Source: Aneurinibacillus tyrosinisolvens
GTDB lineage: Bacteria; Bacillota; Bacilli; Aneurinibacillales; Aneurinibacillaceae
Length of the DNA: 32,133 nucleotides
Direction: 5' to 3'
Assembly: GCF_001015055.1 (NCBI RefSeq)
Contig: NZ_BBWZ01000050.1
Coordinates: 1-32,133 of the forward strand
This document shows, in pieces, positions 14,845 to 23,172 of this stretch. The position numbers and the translations under genes are program-made. How positions within the stretch are numbered: position 1 is the stretch's first letter; each line of letters begins with the position of its first letter. Under the pieces are notes generated by a model. That model made no database searches. It saw only the letters and a program-made list of their open reading frames with translations, and was not told the DNA's origin.

Positions 14845-15669
14845 ATGAATCTAAACAATTTTAAGGAGTCCATCGTATATGTTGTATCTGATTCAGTAGG
14901 TGAAACAGCAGAATTCGTTGTAAAAGCAGCTTCCAGCCAGTTTGCCGGACAGGCGCTCCATGTTCGGAAATTTCCTTACATAGAGGACGAAGGAACGCTG
15001 AATGAAATCGTCCGGGCTGCCAAAGAGGCGGACGCGATTATTGCTTATACGCTTGTCATTCCTTCATTAAAAGCACACATACAGCAAAGAGCTGCACAGG
15101 AAAAGGTAACGGCGGTCGACATTATGAGCCCGATGGTCAATGCGCTTGAGAATTACCTGCAGGTAAAGCCGAGCAACCAGCCAGGGCTCGTCCGCCAGCT
15201 GGATGAGGATTATTTCCGCAAGGTAGAAGCGATCGAATTCGCCGTAAAATACGATGACGGAAGAGACCCGAGGGGACTGTTGCGGGCCGATGTCATTCTT
15301 ATCGGGGTATCGCGCACCTCCAAGACCCCGCTATCCATGTACCTGGCAAATAAACGCTATAAAGTGGCGAATGTGCCCCTTGTTCCCGAGGTGGAGCCGC
15401 CGGAGGAGTTATTCCTGGTGCCGAGCAGAAAATGCGTCGGGCTTACGATAAGCCCGGATCAATTAAATAAAATCCGGGCGGAAAGATTAAAGTCACTGGG
15501 GCTCGCCTCGGAGGCAAACTATGCAAGCCTTGAAAGAATATTGATGGAACTGGAGTATTCCGAGAAGATTATTAAGCGGGTGGGATGCCCGGTCATTAAC
15601 GTCTCCAATAAAGCGGTAGAAGAGACGGCCAATACAATTATAGAGATGATTAAGCGAGGAGGAGCATAG
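14845..15669 (+). CDS. ppsR: Pyruvate phosphate dikinase regulatory protein / CcpN modulator (PpsR, YqfL)
   Basis: This 274-residue protein belongs to the DUF299 family of bifunctional kinase/pyrophosphorylases. Members phosphorylate and dephosphorylate a threonine beside the catalytic histidine of PPDK (or PEP synthase). The B. subtilis member YqfL instead modulates CcpN. The N-terminus IVYVVSDSVGETAEFVVKAA, the nucleotide-binding loop LIGVSRTSKTPLS near residue 155, and the C-terminal IIKRVGCPVINVSNKAVEET are typical. AAGGAGG precedes the ATG. It lies nine bases after ccpN and two before ppdK, so both known kinds of partner are its neighbours. Confidence 0.94.
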   Translation: MNLNNFKESIVYVVSDSVGETAEFVVKAASSQFAGQALHVRKFPYIEDEGTLNEIVRAAKEADAIIAYTLVIPSLKAHIQQRAAQEKVTAVDIMSPMVNALENYLQVKPSNQPGLVRQLDEDYFRKVEAIEFAVKYDDGRDPRGLLRADVILIGVSRTSKTPLSMYLANKRYKVANVPLVPEVEPPEELFLVPSRKCVGLTISPDQLNKIRAERLKSLGLASEANYASLERILMELEYSEKIIKRVGCPVINVSNKAVEETANTIIEMIKRGGA

Positions 15670-15671
15670 AG

Positions 15672-18335
15672 ATGACAGGCAAGCGATACGTCTATTTGTT
15701 TCACGAGGGAAATGCCGAGATGAAGGAACTCCTGGGGGGAAAAGGTGCCAATCTGGCGGAAATGACAAGAGCGTCTCTTCCGGTCCCGTTCGGATTTACA
15801 ATATCAACGGAAGCTTGCAATGATTACTATGCAGAAGGAGAACGAATCAGCGGGCCGGTGCTTGAGCAAATCAATACGGCCCTGAACGAACTGGAAAAAC
15901 AAACGGGCAAGAAGCTGGGGGATATAAACAACCCGCTTCTCGTATCTGTTCGCAGCGGTTCGGTATTTTCGATGCCCGGGATGATGGACACCGTACTCAA
16001 CCTCGGTCTGAACGATGAAACGGTTGCCGGGCTTGCCGCGCTGACAGGAAACGAACGCTTTGCGTATGATTCGTACCGCCGGTTCATTCAAATGTTCAGC
16101 GACGTCGTCCTCGGTGTTGACCATTATCATTTCGAGGATATCCTGGACAAGAAAAAGCACGACGCCGGGTATACGCATGATCCGGAGCTGGCTGCCGATG
16201 ACTGGAAAGAAGTCATTGCCGCGTACAAAGCGCTCGTGCTAAAGCACACAAAGGAACCTTTTCCACAGGACCCGAAAGACCAGCTGGCCAAATCGATCGA
16301 GGCTGTATTCCGCTCATGGAACAATCAGCGTGCGATCGTGTACCGCCGAATCCACAAAATCCCGGATCACCTGGGCACGGCCGTTAATATTCAGATGATG
16401 GTATTCGGGAACATGGGGGAAGACTCCGGTACCGGTGTGGCTTTTACAAGGAACCCGTCGACAGGTGAGCGCAAACTGTACGGTGAGTACTTAATTAATG
16501 CGCAGGGGGAAGATGTCGTTGCCGGCATTCGCACTCCGCAACCCATTGCGACACTGGCGGATGCAATGCCGGAAGTGTATGCGCAGTTCACCGCGATTTG
16601 TGAGCGTCTGGAGAATCACTACCGCGACCTGCAGGACATTGAGTTTACGGTGGAGAGAGGAAAGCTGTACATCCTTCAGACCCGGAACGGCAAGCGGACA
16701 GCGCAGGCTGCCGTAAAAGCTGCGGTTGATATGGTGAAGGAAGGAATTATCAGCCGCGAAGAAGCGATTTTGCGCATCGATCCGGAACAGCTCGACCAAT
16801 TGCTGCACCGGAGCATTGACCCGAATGTAAAACTCGACGTGCTGGCGCGCGGCCTGCCCGCCTCTCCGGGCGCGGCTACAGGCCAAACGGTATTCGATGC
16901 GGACGAAGCGGAAAAGCTTGCCGCTAAAGGTATAAAGGTGTTGTTGATGCGTCCGGAGACAACCCCGGAGGATATCCACGGGATTGTTGCTTCCGAGGGC
17001 ATTATTACAAGCCGTGGCGGAATGACAAGCCACGCGGCCGTTGTAGCCCGGGGGATGGGAAAAGCATGCATATGCGGCTGTGAAGCGCTGAAAATCGATG
17101 TAAAAAATAAAACGTTTGAAGTGGATGGGAAAACATATCCGGAAGGAAGTGTGCTGTCCATTGACGGCGCAAAAGGGACAATGATGCTGGGCGAAGTTCC
17201 GCTTATCGACCCGGTTCTGTCCGATGAGTTTATTGAGCTGCTCTCATGGGCAGACGAAGCCAGGGAACTGGGCGTACGTGCCAATGCGGATAACCCGGAG
17301 GACGCCTCAGTTGCGCGGGGCTTCGGTGCAGAAGGAATCGGGCTGTGCCGCACGGAGCATATGTTCATGGATCTTGCCCGTATTCCTGTCGTGCAGGAAA
17401 TGATTCTCGCGGAAACGACGCAGGATCGGCTGGCGGCACTTGATAAGCTTCTTCCCGTACAGCAGAAGGACTTTGAAGGAATTCTTGAAGAAATGGCGGG
17501 ATTGCCTGTCACCATTCGCCTTCTCGATCCGCCTTTGCATGAATTCCTGCCGTCTGTTGAAGAATTGCTTGTGGAAGTAACGAAAATGCAGCAGGATGCA
17601 CATGCCGACAAGCGTGCCCTGTATGAGAAGGAATCCCTGCTTCGCAAGGTTCGCAGGCTGTATGAATTTAATCCGATGCTTGGACACCGCGGCTGCCGCC
17701 TTGGAATGATTTATCCTGAAATTTATGAAATGCAAGTACAGGCTATTATTCAGGCTTGCACTGTGCTGCAGGAGCGCGGGATTTCGGTGCAGCCGGAAAT
17801 TATGATTCCGCTTGTAGGCCATGTGAACGAACTGAAAGAAATGAGAAGCCTTGTTCATCGCGTTGCTTCCGCATGCATGGGAAAATCGGGAACCCAGGTT
17901 CAGTACACTATTGGAACGATGATTGAAGTACCGAGAGCCGCCCTGACTGCCGATGAAATTGCACAGGAGGCGGATTTCTTCTCATTCGGTACAAATGATT
18001 TAACCCAGACGACCTTCGGATACAGCCGGGACGACGCGGAAGGAAAGTTCCTCCATGCTTATGTGGACCGGAAAGTTCTCCCGGAAAACCCATTTATCGT
18101 CCTGGATCAGGATGGCGTAGGCAAGCTTGTGCAAATGGGCGTGAAACTGGGCCGTATGACAAAACCAGAACTCAAAACCGGAATTTGCGGGGAGCACGGG
18201 GGCGAAAAGCATTCTATTGATTTCTGCTACCGCACCGGGCTCGATTATGTTTCCTGTTCTCCGTACCGCGTGCCCCTGGCGCGTCTTGCCGCCGCCCAGG
18301 CTACGATTAAACATACAAATAAGGTTCCGGTCTAG
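15672..18335 (+). CDS. ppdK: Pyruvate, phosphate dikinase
   Basis: PPDK interconverts pyruvate, ATP and phosphate with PEP, AMP and pyrophosphate. The 887-residue protein has the N-terminal ATP-grasp region (KGANLAEM, VSVRSGSVFSMPGMMDTVLN), the swivelling phosphohistidine domain with ITSRGGMTSHAAVVARGMGK (H454, with regulatory T452) and the C-terminal PEP/pyruvate barrel with GFGAEGIGLCRTEHMF, SFGTNDLTQTTFGYSRDD and the active-site cysteine in CGEHGGE (C839). The length is normal. GAGGAG lies before the ATG, and the start nearly touches the ppsR stop. B. subtilis has no gene here. With ppsR alongside, reversible T452 phosphorylation is expected. Confidence 0.97.
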   Translation: MTGKRYVYLFHEGNAEMKELLGGKGANLAEMTRASLPVPFGFTISTEACNDYYAEGERISGPVLEQINTALNELEKQTGKKLGDINNPLLVSVRSGSVFSMPGMMDTVLNLGLNDETVAGLAALTGNERFAYDSYRRFIQMFSDVVLGVDHYHFEDILDKKKHDAGYTHDPELAADDWKEVIAAYKALVLKHTKEPFPQDPKDQLAKSIEAVFRSWNNQRAIVYRRIHKIPDHLGTAVNIQMMVFGNMGEDSGTGVAFTRNPSTGERKLYGEYLINAQGEDVVAGIRTPQPIATLADAMPEVYAQFTAICERLENHYRDLQDIEFTVERGKLYILQTRNGKRTAQAAVKAAVDMVKEGIISREEAILRIDPEQLDQLLHRSIDPNVKLDVLARGLPASPGAATGQTVFDADEAEKLAAKGIKVLLMRPETTPEDIHGIVASEGIITSRGGMTSHAAVVARGMGKACICGCEALKIDVKNKTFEVDGKTYPEGSVLSIDGAKGTMMLGEVPLIDPVLSDEFIELLSWADEARELGVRANADNPEDASVARGFGAEGIGLCRTEHMFMDLARIPVVQEMILAETTQDRLAALDKLLPVQQKDFEGILEEMAGLPVTIRLLDPPLHEFLPSVEELLVEVTKMQQDAHADKRALYEKESLLRKVRRLYEFNPMLGHRGCRLGMIYPEIYEMQVQAIIQACTVLQERGISVQPEIMIPLVGHVNELKEMRSLVHRVASACMGKSGTQVQYTIGTMIEVPRAALTADEIAQEADFFSFGTNDLTQTTFGYSRDDAEGKFLHAYVDRKVLPENPFIVLDQDGVGKLVQMGVKLGRMTKPELKTGICGEHGGEKHSIDFCYRTGLDYVSCSPYRVPLARLAAAQATIKHTNKVPV

Positions 18336-18354
18336 CCGGTCCAAGAATTGTCTG

Positions 18355-18388
18355 AAAGCGCAGAAGAGTTCCTCTCTGCGCTTTTTTT
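18355..18388 (+). terminator. Terminator of the ccpN-ppsR-ppdK operon
   Basis: AAAGCGCAGA (18355-18364) pairs with the stretch TCTGCGCTTT (18375-18384), extended by AGAG/CTCT near the loop, and is followed by a T-run to 18388. Confidence 0.9.
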
Positions 18389-18478
18389 ACGCTATTTTTA
18401 CATTCGACATGATTCGAAATTGACAGACTACACTTTCCGTGCAGGAAAATCGGATTCTTATGTAGAATAGGTACGATT

Positions 18479-18943
18479 ATGAAGGAAAGAACAAAGCAAA
18501 TATGGGTGGACGCCGATTCCTGCCCTGTGAAGGACATTATTACGCAGGAAGCGGCCAGACAGCATTTTGGCATGAATTTTGTCGCATCGTACAATCACCA
18601 GTTATCCATCTCCCACCCGCTGGCAAATGTTATCTCCGTGGATACTGGATTCCAATCGGTGGATATGTACATTATTAACCATGTAAGGGCAGGGGATTTA
18701 GTTGTTACGGACGATTACGGCCTAGCCTGCCTTGTGCTGGAAAAGGGATGTTTAGCATTAGGGTCGCGGGGAAAGGAATATACTAAAGATAATATCTCTT
18801 TTCTTCTCATGAACCGGTATGCCTCACAGCAAATCGCGAAGGCAGGAGGGAAAAGAAAAGGCCCTCGTCCCCTTACGAAAGAGGAAATCGACAATTTTCG
18901 GCACAATCTGCGAAAAGTTTTGCGAAGTTTAGAAGGAGATTGA
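18479..18943 (+). CDS. yqxD: YaiI/YqxD family protein (UPF0178)
   Basis: The 154-residue protein starts with the family signature IWVDADSCPVKDIITQEA and contains SVDTGFQSVDMYIINHVRAG then DLVVTDDYGLACLVLEKG and the basic GKRKGPRPLTKEEIDNFRHN. The spaced aspartates suggest a PIN-like nuclease fold, but no activity is established. The position directly before dnaG-sigA matches B. subtilis yqxD. The ribosome site is weak (AATAGG). No confident promoter is seen in the 90 bases before it; a TTGACA at 18419 has no matching -10. Confidence 0.9.
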   Translation: MKERTKQIWVDADSCPVKDIITQEAARQHFGMNFVASYNHQLSISHPLANVISVDTGFQSVDMYIINHVRAGDLVVTDDYGLACLVLEKGCLALGSRGKEYTKDNISFLLMNRYASQQIAKAGGKRKGPRPLTKEEIDNFRHNLRKVLRSLEGD

Positions 18944-19025
18944 GGGATTTTGCCGAATACTATTATTCCGTTGAAAAGATTTTGTTTTCACACGGCAAGG
19001 AATGCAGGAAGTACAGGTGAGGTGC

Positions 19026-20846
19026 ATGGCAGGAAGAATTCCTGAAGAAGTAATCGAAAGGGTACGCACACACAATGACATCGTTGATGTCATTGGACAA
19101 TACGTCCACCTGAAAAAAACGGGACGGAATTATTTCGGGTTGTGCCCGTTTCATTCAGAGAAGAGCCCTTCTTTTGCAGTGCACCCTGACAAACAGCTTT
19201 TTCGCTGTTATGGATGCGGAGAATCCGGCAATGTCCTCTCCTTTGTTATGAAGGTGGAGGGGTTAGAATTCCCGGAGGCTGTGCGCAGCCTGGCAGAGAA
19301 GGCCGGCATTGAGATGCCGCAGGAAGAGATAACCCCTGAGAATCAGCAGGCTCTCAAGAAAAAAGAGAGCATGTTAGCTGCGCATGAATTTGTAGCAAGG
19401 CTGTACCATCACGTTCTGCTTAACACCGATCAGGGAACAGAAGCGCGAAATTATCTCTTGAATAGAGAAATGCAACTTGCTACAATTGAAGAGTTTGATT
19501 TAGGCTTCAGTCTGGACAGTTGGGATTTTGTCGTTCAATTTCTAGAAAAAAGAGGATTCGCCCTTCCTTTGATGGAAGAAGCGGGTTTGCTCAGCAGAAA
19601 AGATCGGAACAGCAGGCCGTTCGACAGGTTTCGCGGCCGGGTGATGTTTCCTATCCATGATGCGCAGGGAAGGGTTGTCGCATTCGGTGCACGCGTGCTG
19701 GGTGATGGACAACCTAAGTATATGAATAGCCCTGAAACACCACTGTTTAACAAAAGCAACCTGCTTTTCAATCTGCACCGTGCCAGATCCCATATAAGAA
19801 AACTGCAGGAAGCCGTTCTTTTTGAAGGGTATGTTGACGTTATTTCCGCATGGCAGGCGGGCGTATATAACGGAATTGCCTCGCTCGGCACTTCGCTTAC
19901 GGAACAGCAGGCCCGCATCATTCGGCGCAATGCAGAAACGGTTATTTTGTGCTATGACTCGGACAATGCCGGAATAGAAGCTGCCTTCAAAGGAGCAGAA
20001 TTGTTAGTTGCTGCCGGGTGCCTGGTCAAAGTCGCGCAAATGCCGCAGGGAATGGATCCTGACGATTACATTCGCCAGTATGGAGCCGACAGGTTTAAGC
20101 AGGATATCCTTTTAAACGCCTCTTCGTTGACCGCCTATCGGCTTCATGTCATCTGCTCGCGCTACAACATGCAGGATGAGACGCAGCGCATGAAGTATAT
20201 CAATGAAGCACTTGGGGAAATTTCCCGCCTGGTTAGCGCCATTGAACGCGATCATTATTTGCGGCAGCTGGCCGAAGAATTCCATTTATCGCTCGATGCG
20301 CTGAAACAGGAACAGTATAAAGTGTTTAAAAAACAAAAAAAGGCGGAAAACAGGGATAATCTTACAGAGAGATGGAATAATAGTATAGATAATAGCAGAT
20401 ATGTGGCTTCACGACCACTTTTGCCCGCTTATCTGAATGCTGAGAAATATTTGCTCGCATTAATGATGCAGAGCGCGGAAATAACCGAACAGGTGCGGGA
20501 GAGGGTAGGCGCAGACTTCGTAGTGGAAGATCACGTGGCGATAGCGGCTCACCTGTATCGCTATTATGCCGAAGGATATCAAGCGGATATCGCCCGGTTT
20601 GTTTCATTTCTGCAGGATAAACGGTTGATTGAGAAGGCATCTGATCTTGCTATGATAGACATCGACGCGCAAAGCGCATCAAAGCGTCAGCTTGAAGATT
20701 ATGTACGCCAGGTATTAACCTATCCCAAGCGGCTGCAGATAGAAGAGCTCAAACAAGAAAAGAATAAACAGGAAAAAGCGGGAAATGCTTTAGAGGCGGC
20801 TCGAATCGGCATGGAAATCGTGCGGTTGCAAACGTCTTTGAAATAA
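19026..20846 (+). CDS. dnaG: DNA primase
   Basis: DnaG makes RNA primers for replication. The 606-residue product has the N-terminal zinc-binding domain (C40, H43, C61, C64 in LCPFH and RCYGCGESGN), the RNA-polymerase core with TOPRIM motifs (EGYVDVI around E268 and CYDSDNAG with D311 and D313), and a C-terminal helicase-binding region with lower conservation. The ATG at 19026 is chosen because AGGTGAGG precedes it and MAGRIPEEVIERVRTHNDIV matches the family start; the frame is open eight codons further. It lies in the conserved yqxD-dnaG-sigA order. Confidence 0.96.
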   Translation: MAGRIPEEVIERVRTHNDIVDVIGQYVHLKKTGRNYFGLCPFHSEKSPSFAVHPDKQLFRCYGCGESGNVLSFVMKVEGLEFPEAVRSLAEKAGIEMPQEEITPENQQALKKKESMLAAHEFVARLYHHVLLNTDQGTEARNYLLNREMQLATIEEFDLGFSLDSWDFVVQFLEKRGFALPLMEEAGLLSRKDRNSRPFDRFRGRVMFPIHDAQGRVVAFGARVLGDGQPKYMNSPETPLFNKSNLLFNLHRARSHIRKLQEAVLFEGYVDVISAWQAGVYNGIASLGTSLTEQQARIIRRNAETVILCYDSDNAGIEAAFKGAELLVAAGCLVKVAQMPQGMDPDDYIRQYGADRFKQDILLNASSLTAYRLHVICSRYNMQDETQRMKYINEALGEISRLVSAIERDHYLRQLAEEFHLSLDALKQEQYKVFKKQKKAENRDNLTERWNNSIDNSRYVASRPLLPAYLNAEKYLLALMMQSAEITEQVRERVGADFVVEDHVAIAAHLYRYYAEGYQADIARFVSFLQDKRLIEKASDLAMIDIDAQSASKRQLEDYVRQVLTYPKRLQIEELKQEKNKQEKAGNALEAARIGMEIVRLQTSLK

Positions 20847-20881
20847 ATGAAGCCAAAAACCCGTCGGAAGGAGGGAATACC

Positions 20882-22012
20882 ATGACGAAGAATACAGAAA
20901 GCAAGCCCGGAATGGAATTAACCCTGGATCAAGTAAAGGATCAGCTTATAGCACAGGGTAAGAAACGGGGAATGCTGACGTACAAAGAAATCATGGAACG
21001 TCTCTCTACCTTTGATCAGGATTCAGACCAAATTGATGAATTTTTCGAGTATCTGACCGATCAAGGGATAGAGGTTATGAACGAGTCTGAAGATGAAGAT
21101 GAGGATGATGACATCATCCCCCGGGAAGAAACAGAGGATAATGAAGAGTTTAGTTTCGATGATTTGTCCGTTCCCCCAGGAGTAAAAATTAATGACCCTG
21201 TACGTATGTACCTGAAGGAAATCGGCCGCGTGCCGCTTCTCTCCGCGCAGGAAGAAATAAAACTTGCGAAGCGGATCGAAGAAGGGGACGAGGAAGCTAA
21301 GCGCCGTCTGGCTGAAGCAAACCTTCGCCTGGTTGTTAGCATAGCTAAGCGCTATGTAGGAAGAGGAATGCTATTCCTTGACCTGATTCAGGAAGGGAAT
21401 ATGGGCCTCATCAAAGCGGTTGAGAAATTCGATTATCAGAAAGGGTACAAATTCAGTACATATGCAACATGGTGGATTCGTCAGGCTATCACGCGTGCGA
21501 TTGCCGATCAGGCCCGTACGATCCGGATCCCGGTTCATATGGTTGAAACCATCAACAAACTGATCCGTGTATCCCGCCAACTGCTCCAGGAATTGGGCAG
21601 AGAGCCTTCCCCTGAAGAAATTGCTGAGAAAATGGACCTTACGCCAGAGAAGGTTCGCGAAATTATGAAAATTGCCCAGGAACCTGTATCGCTTGAAACA
21701 CCAATCGGGGAAGAGGATGATTCCCATCTTGGAGATTTTATTGAGGATCAGGATGCGCTGGCGCCGTCGGATGCCGCGGCGTATGAACTGCTCAAAGAAC
21801 AGCTCGAAGATGTCCTTGACACGTTAACCGAACGTGAAGAGAATGTCCTTCGACTGCGATTTGGCCTCGATGATGGCAGAACCCGGACGCTGGAAGAAGT
21901 GGGCAAAGTGTTCGGCGTTACAAGAGAACGAATTCGTCAGATTGAAGCGAAGGCTTTGCGTAAGCTTCGCCACCCAAGCCGCAGCAAGCGACTAAAGGAC
22001 TTCTTAGAGTAA
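20882..22012 (+). CDS. sigA: RNA polymerase primary sigma factor SigA (RpoD)
   Basis: The 376-residue protein is a short Firmicutes-type sigma-70. Region 1.1 is followed by an acidic tract (residues 68-90, including DEDEDDDIIP). Region 1.2 starts near DPVRMYLKEIG. Region 2 has ANLRLVVSIAKRYVGRGMLF, DLIQEGNMGLIKAVEKFDYQ and KGYKFSTYATWWIRQAITRA. Region 4 ends with GVTRERIRQIEAKALRKLRH. A strong GGAAGGAGGG site precedes the ATG. No separate promoter is visible in the 35 bases after dnaG, so transcription from upstream, or from promoters inside dnaG, is expected. Confidence 0.98.
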   Translation: MTKNTESKPGMELTLDQVKDQLIAQGKKRGMLTYKEIMERLSTFDQDSDQIDEFFEYLTDQGIEVMNESEDEDEDDDIIPREETEDNEEFSFDDLSVPPGVKINDPVRMYLKEIGRVPLLSAQEEIKLAKRIEEGDEEAKRRLAEANLRLVVSIAKRYVGRGMLFLDLIQEGNMGLIKAVEKFDYQKGYKFSTYATWWIRQAITRAIADQARTIRIPVHMVETINKLIRVSRQLLQELGREPSPEEIAEKMDLTPEKVREIMKIAQEPVSLETPIGEEDDSHLGDFIEDQDALAPSDAAAYELLKEQLEDVLDTLTEREENVLRLRFGLDDGRTRTLEEVGKVFGVTRERIRQIEAKALRKLRHPSRSKRLKDFLE

Positions 22013-22027
22013 CGCTTACTGAATCGC

Positions 22028-22059
22028 AGCCTGCGTTTTATAATTGCGCAGGCTTTTTT
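22028..22059 (+). terminator. Terminator of dnaG-sigA
   Basis: AGCCTGCG (22028-22035) and CGCAGGCT (22047-22054) pair perfectly around an 11-base loop, followed by six T residues. Confidence 0.9.
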
Positions 22060-22092
22060 CTTTTTACCCGGTATCAAAGGAGGCACCGTCCT

Positions 22093-22962
22093 GTGAATGA
22101 GCAAAAGAAGAAAGTGATTATCGGTGAAATCGAATACTGGCGGCAAAGCCACTTACTGCCCGGCCAATATTGCGATTTTTTGCTGAACTTATACACTGAA
22201 GGCGAGTCTGCCGGTACAGGAAATGGAGCCGGAAAGGAACAGGCTGCGACCGCTTCGGAGCCCGTGCCGGCATTCTCTATGCCCAAAATGGATGTAAAGT
22301 GGGTATCCATTGGCCTCGGCGCTAGCGTTTTACTCTATCTTGCTTTTCATTTTACCGATTTCACGTTCACAATGCAAATGATCCTGATCGGAATCTTAAC
22401 GATGCTATTTTACATATTATCCTTTATAAGGAAAAGAACCCGTGTTTCCAGCCATTTATTTTTAGGAATGGCTTCTGTACTGCTGGCCATTGGCGGCATT
22501 CATTATCTCAATTCCCAGCACTATGATGTACCTTACGTCATTGCTTATCTCGCGGCCTGCTGTCTTGTATGGCACATAAGCGGAATGGCTGCACGGAAGT
22601 ATTACTTGTCTTTCTGTGCGATTCTCGGGCTGCAGGGAATCTACGGGTGGAATACGTATGTAGAAATGGCCGGGCAATTCGAATGGTGGCGGCTTGAGAG
22701 CTTCTGGCTGCCCGTTTCCATTGTGTTAATTGCAACCGGGCTCATATGGAAAAGACGCAGGGAACAAACAGCGGCCGTTTTATTTTTTACCGGGCTTGTT
22801 TCGTTGTTTGGAGCGGAAGTGGAGAGTCTTTTTATCAATGGAGCCGGTGCGGATGTTCTGCTGTATTACCTGTACGTTAAAATATTTCTCACGGGTTTTC
22901 TTCTTCTCTCTTTGAAAAACTTCTGGTGGCCCTGGATAAGCCGCCAGCACTCTTTACGATAG
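22093..22962 (+). CDS. Unrecognised eight-helix membrane protein
   Basis: I do not recognise this 289-residue protein. A soluble N-terminal part (1-68) begins with a helical segment containing EIEYWRQSHLLPGQYCDFLL, followed by a low-complexity Gly/Ala/Glu linker (36-60). Then come about eight hydrophobic segments (near 70-87, 92-112, 120-138, 146-163, 170-186, 204-220, 226-242 and 255-274). The arrangement, a short soluble motif with W and LP before a bundle of helices, is reminiscent of DUF2157-type proteins, but this is a guess. The start is GTG with AAAGGAGG nine bases upstream. It has its own terminators on both sides and no visible promoter. Confidence 0.8.
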   Translation: MNEQKKKVIIGEIEYWRQSHLLPGQYCDFLLNLYTEGESAGTGNGAGKEQAATASEPVPAFSMPKMDVKWVSIGLGASVLLYLAFHFTDFTFTMQMILIGILTMLFYILSFIRKRTRVSSHLFLGMASVLLAIGGIHYLNSQHYDVPYVIAYLAACCLVWHISGMAARKYYLSFCAILGLQGIYGWNTYVEMAGQFEWWRLESFWLPVSIVLIATGLIWKRRREQTAAVLFFTGLVSLFGAEVESLFINGAGADVLLYYLYVKIFLTGFLLLSLKNFWWPWISRQHSLR

Positions 22963-22973
22963 TAACAGGGATC

Positions 22974-23001
22974 GAAGGCGCATTGGATGCGTCTTCTTTT
23001 T
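22974..23001 (+). terminator. Terminator after the membrane protein gene
   Basis: GAAGGCGCAT (22974-22983) pairs with ATGCGTCTTC (22987-22996) with one G-T pair, followed by five T residues. Confidence 0.8.
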
Positions 23002-23019
23002 AATTTTACAAATTAAAAA
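22997..23019. repeat. AT-rich perfect inverted repeat
   Basis: TTTTTAATTT (22997-23006) and AAATTAAAAA (23010-23019) are exact complements around a TAC loop. It shares the T-run of the preceding terminator. It may add to termination in both directions or be a protein site; nothing decides between these. Confidence 0.5.
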
Positions 23020-23099
23020 CGGAAACGAAAAATGGGAGGAATTTTTAAAAAAACGGAGAATAAAAGTATTATGTTTCTGAATAGTTTAAAGTATATAAA

Positions 23100-23113
23100 T
23101 GTAATCGCTTTAT
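23100..23113 (+). promoter_or_regulatory. Possible cre (CcpA) site upstream of the acyl-CoA dehydrogenase
   Basis: TGTAATCGCTTTAT fits the cre consensus TGWAANCGNTNWCA at all but the last two positions. Catabolite control of fatty-acid breakdown genes is known in Bacillus. A TATAAA at 23094-23099 could be the -10 box, in which case the site would overlap the start of transcription, but no clear -35 is present. The rest of the 210-base gap shows nothing else of note beyond the terminators. Confidence 0.35.
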
Positions 23114-23172
23114 TTCCGTTGCTTACTTCTGAGCTAGCGCTCAATCATAAAACATGAAAGGCTGGGAAGAAG

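Noticed and set aside
16676..17647. A 323-codon open frame on the minus strand inside ppdK
   Set aside because: It is antisense to the conserved PPDK domains, very rich in serine and arginine, has no family likeness and no ribosome site; it is a coding shadow of a GC-biased gene.
18419..18468. Promoter for yqxD from TTGACA 18419 or TAGAAT 18463
   Set aside because: The two boxes are too far apart to work together and neither has a good partner at normal spacing.
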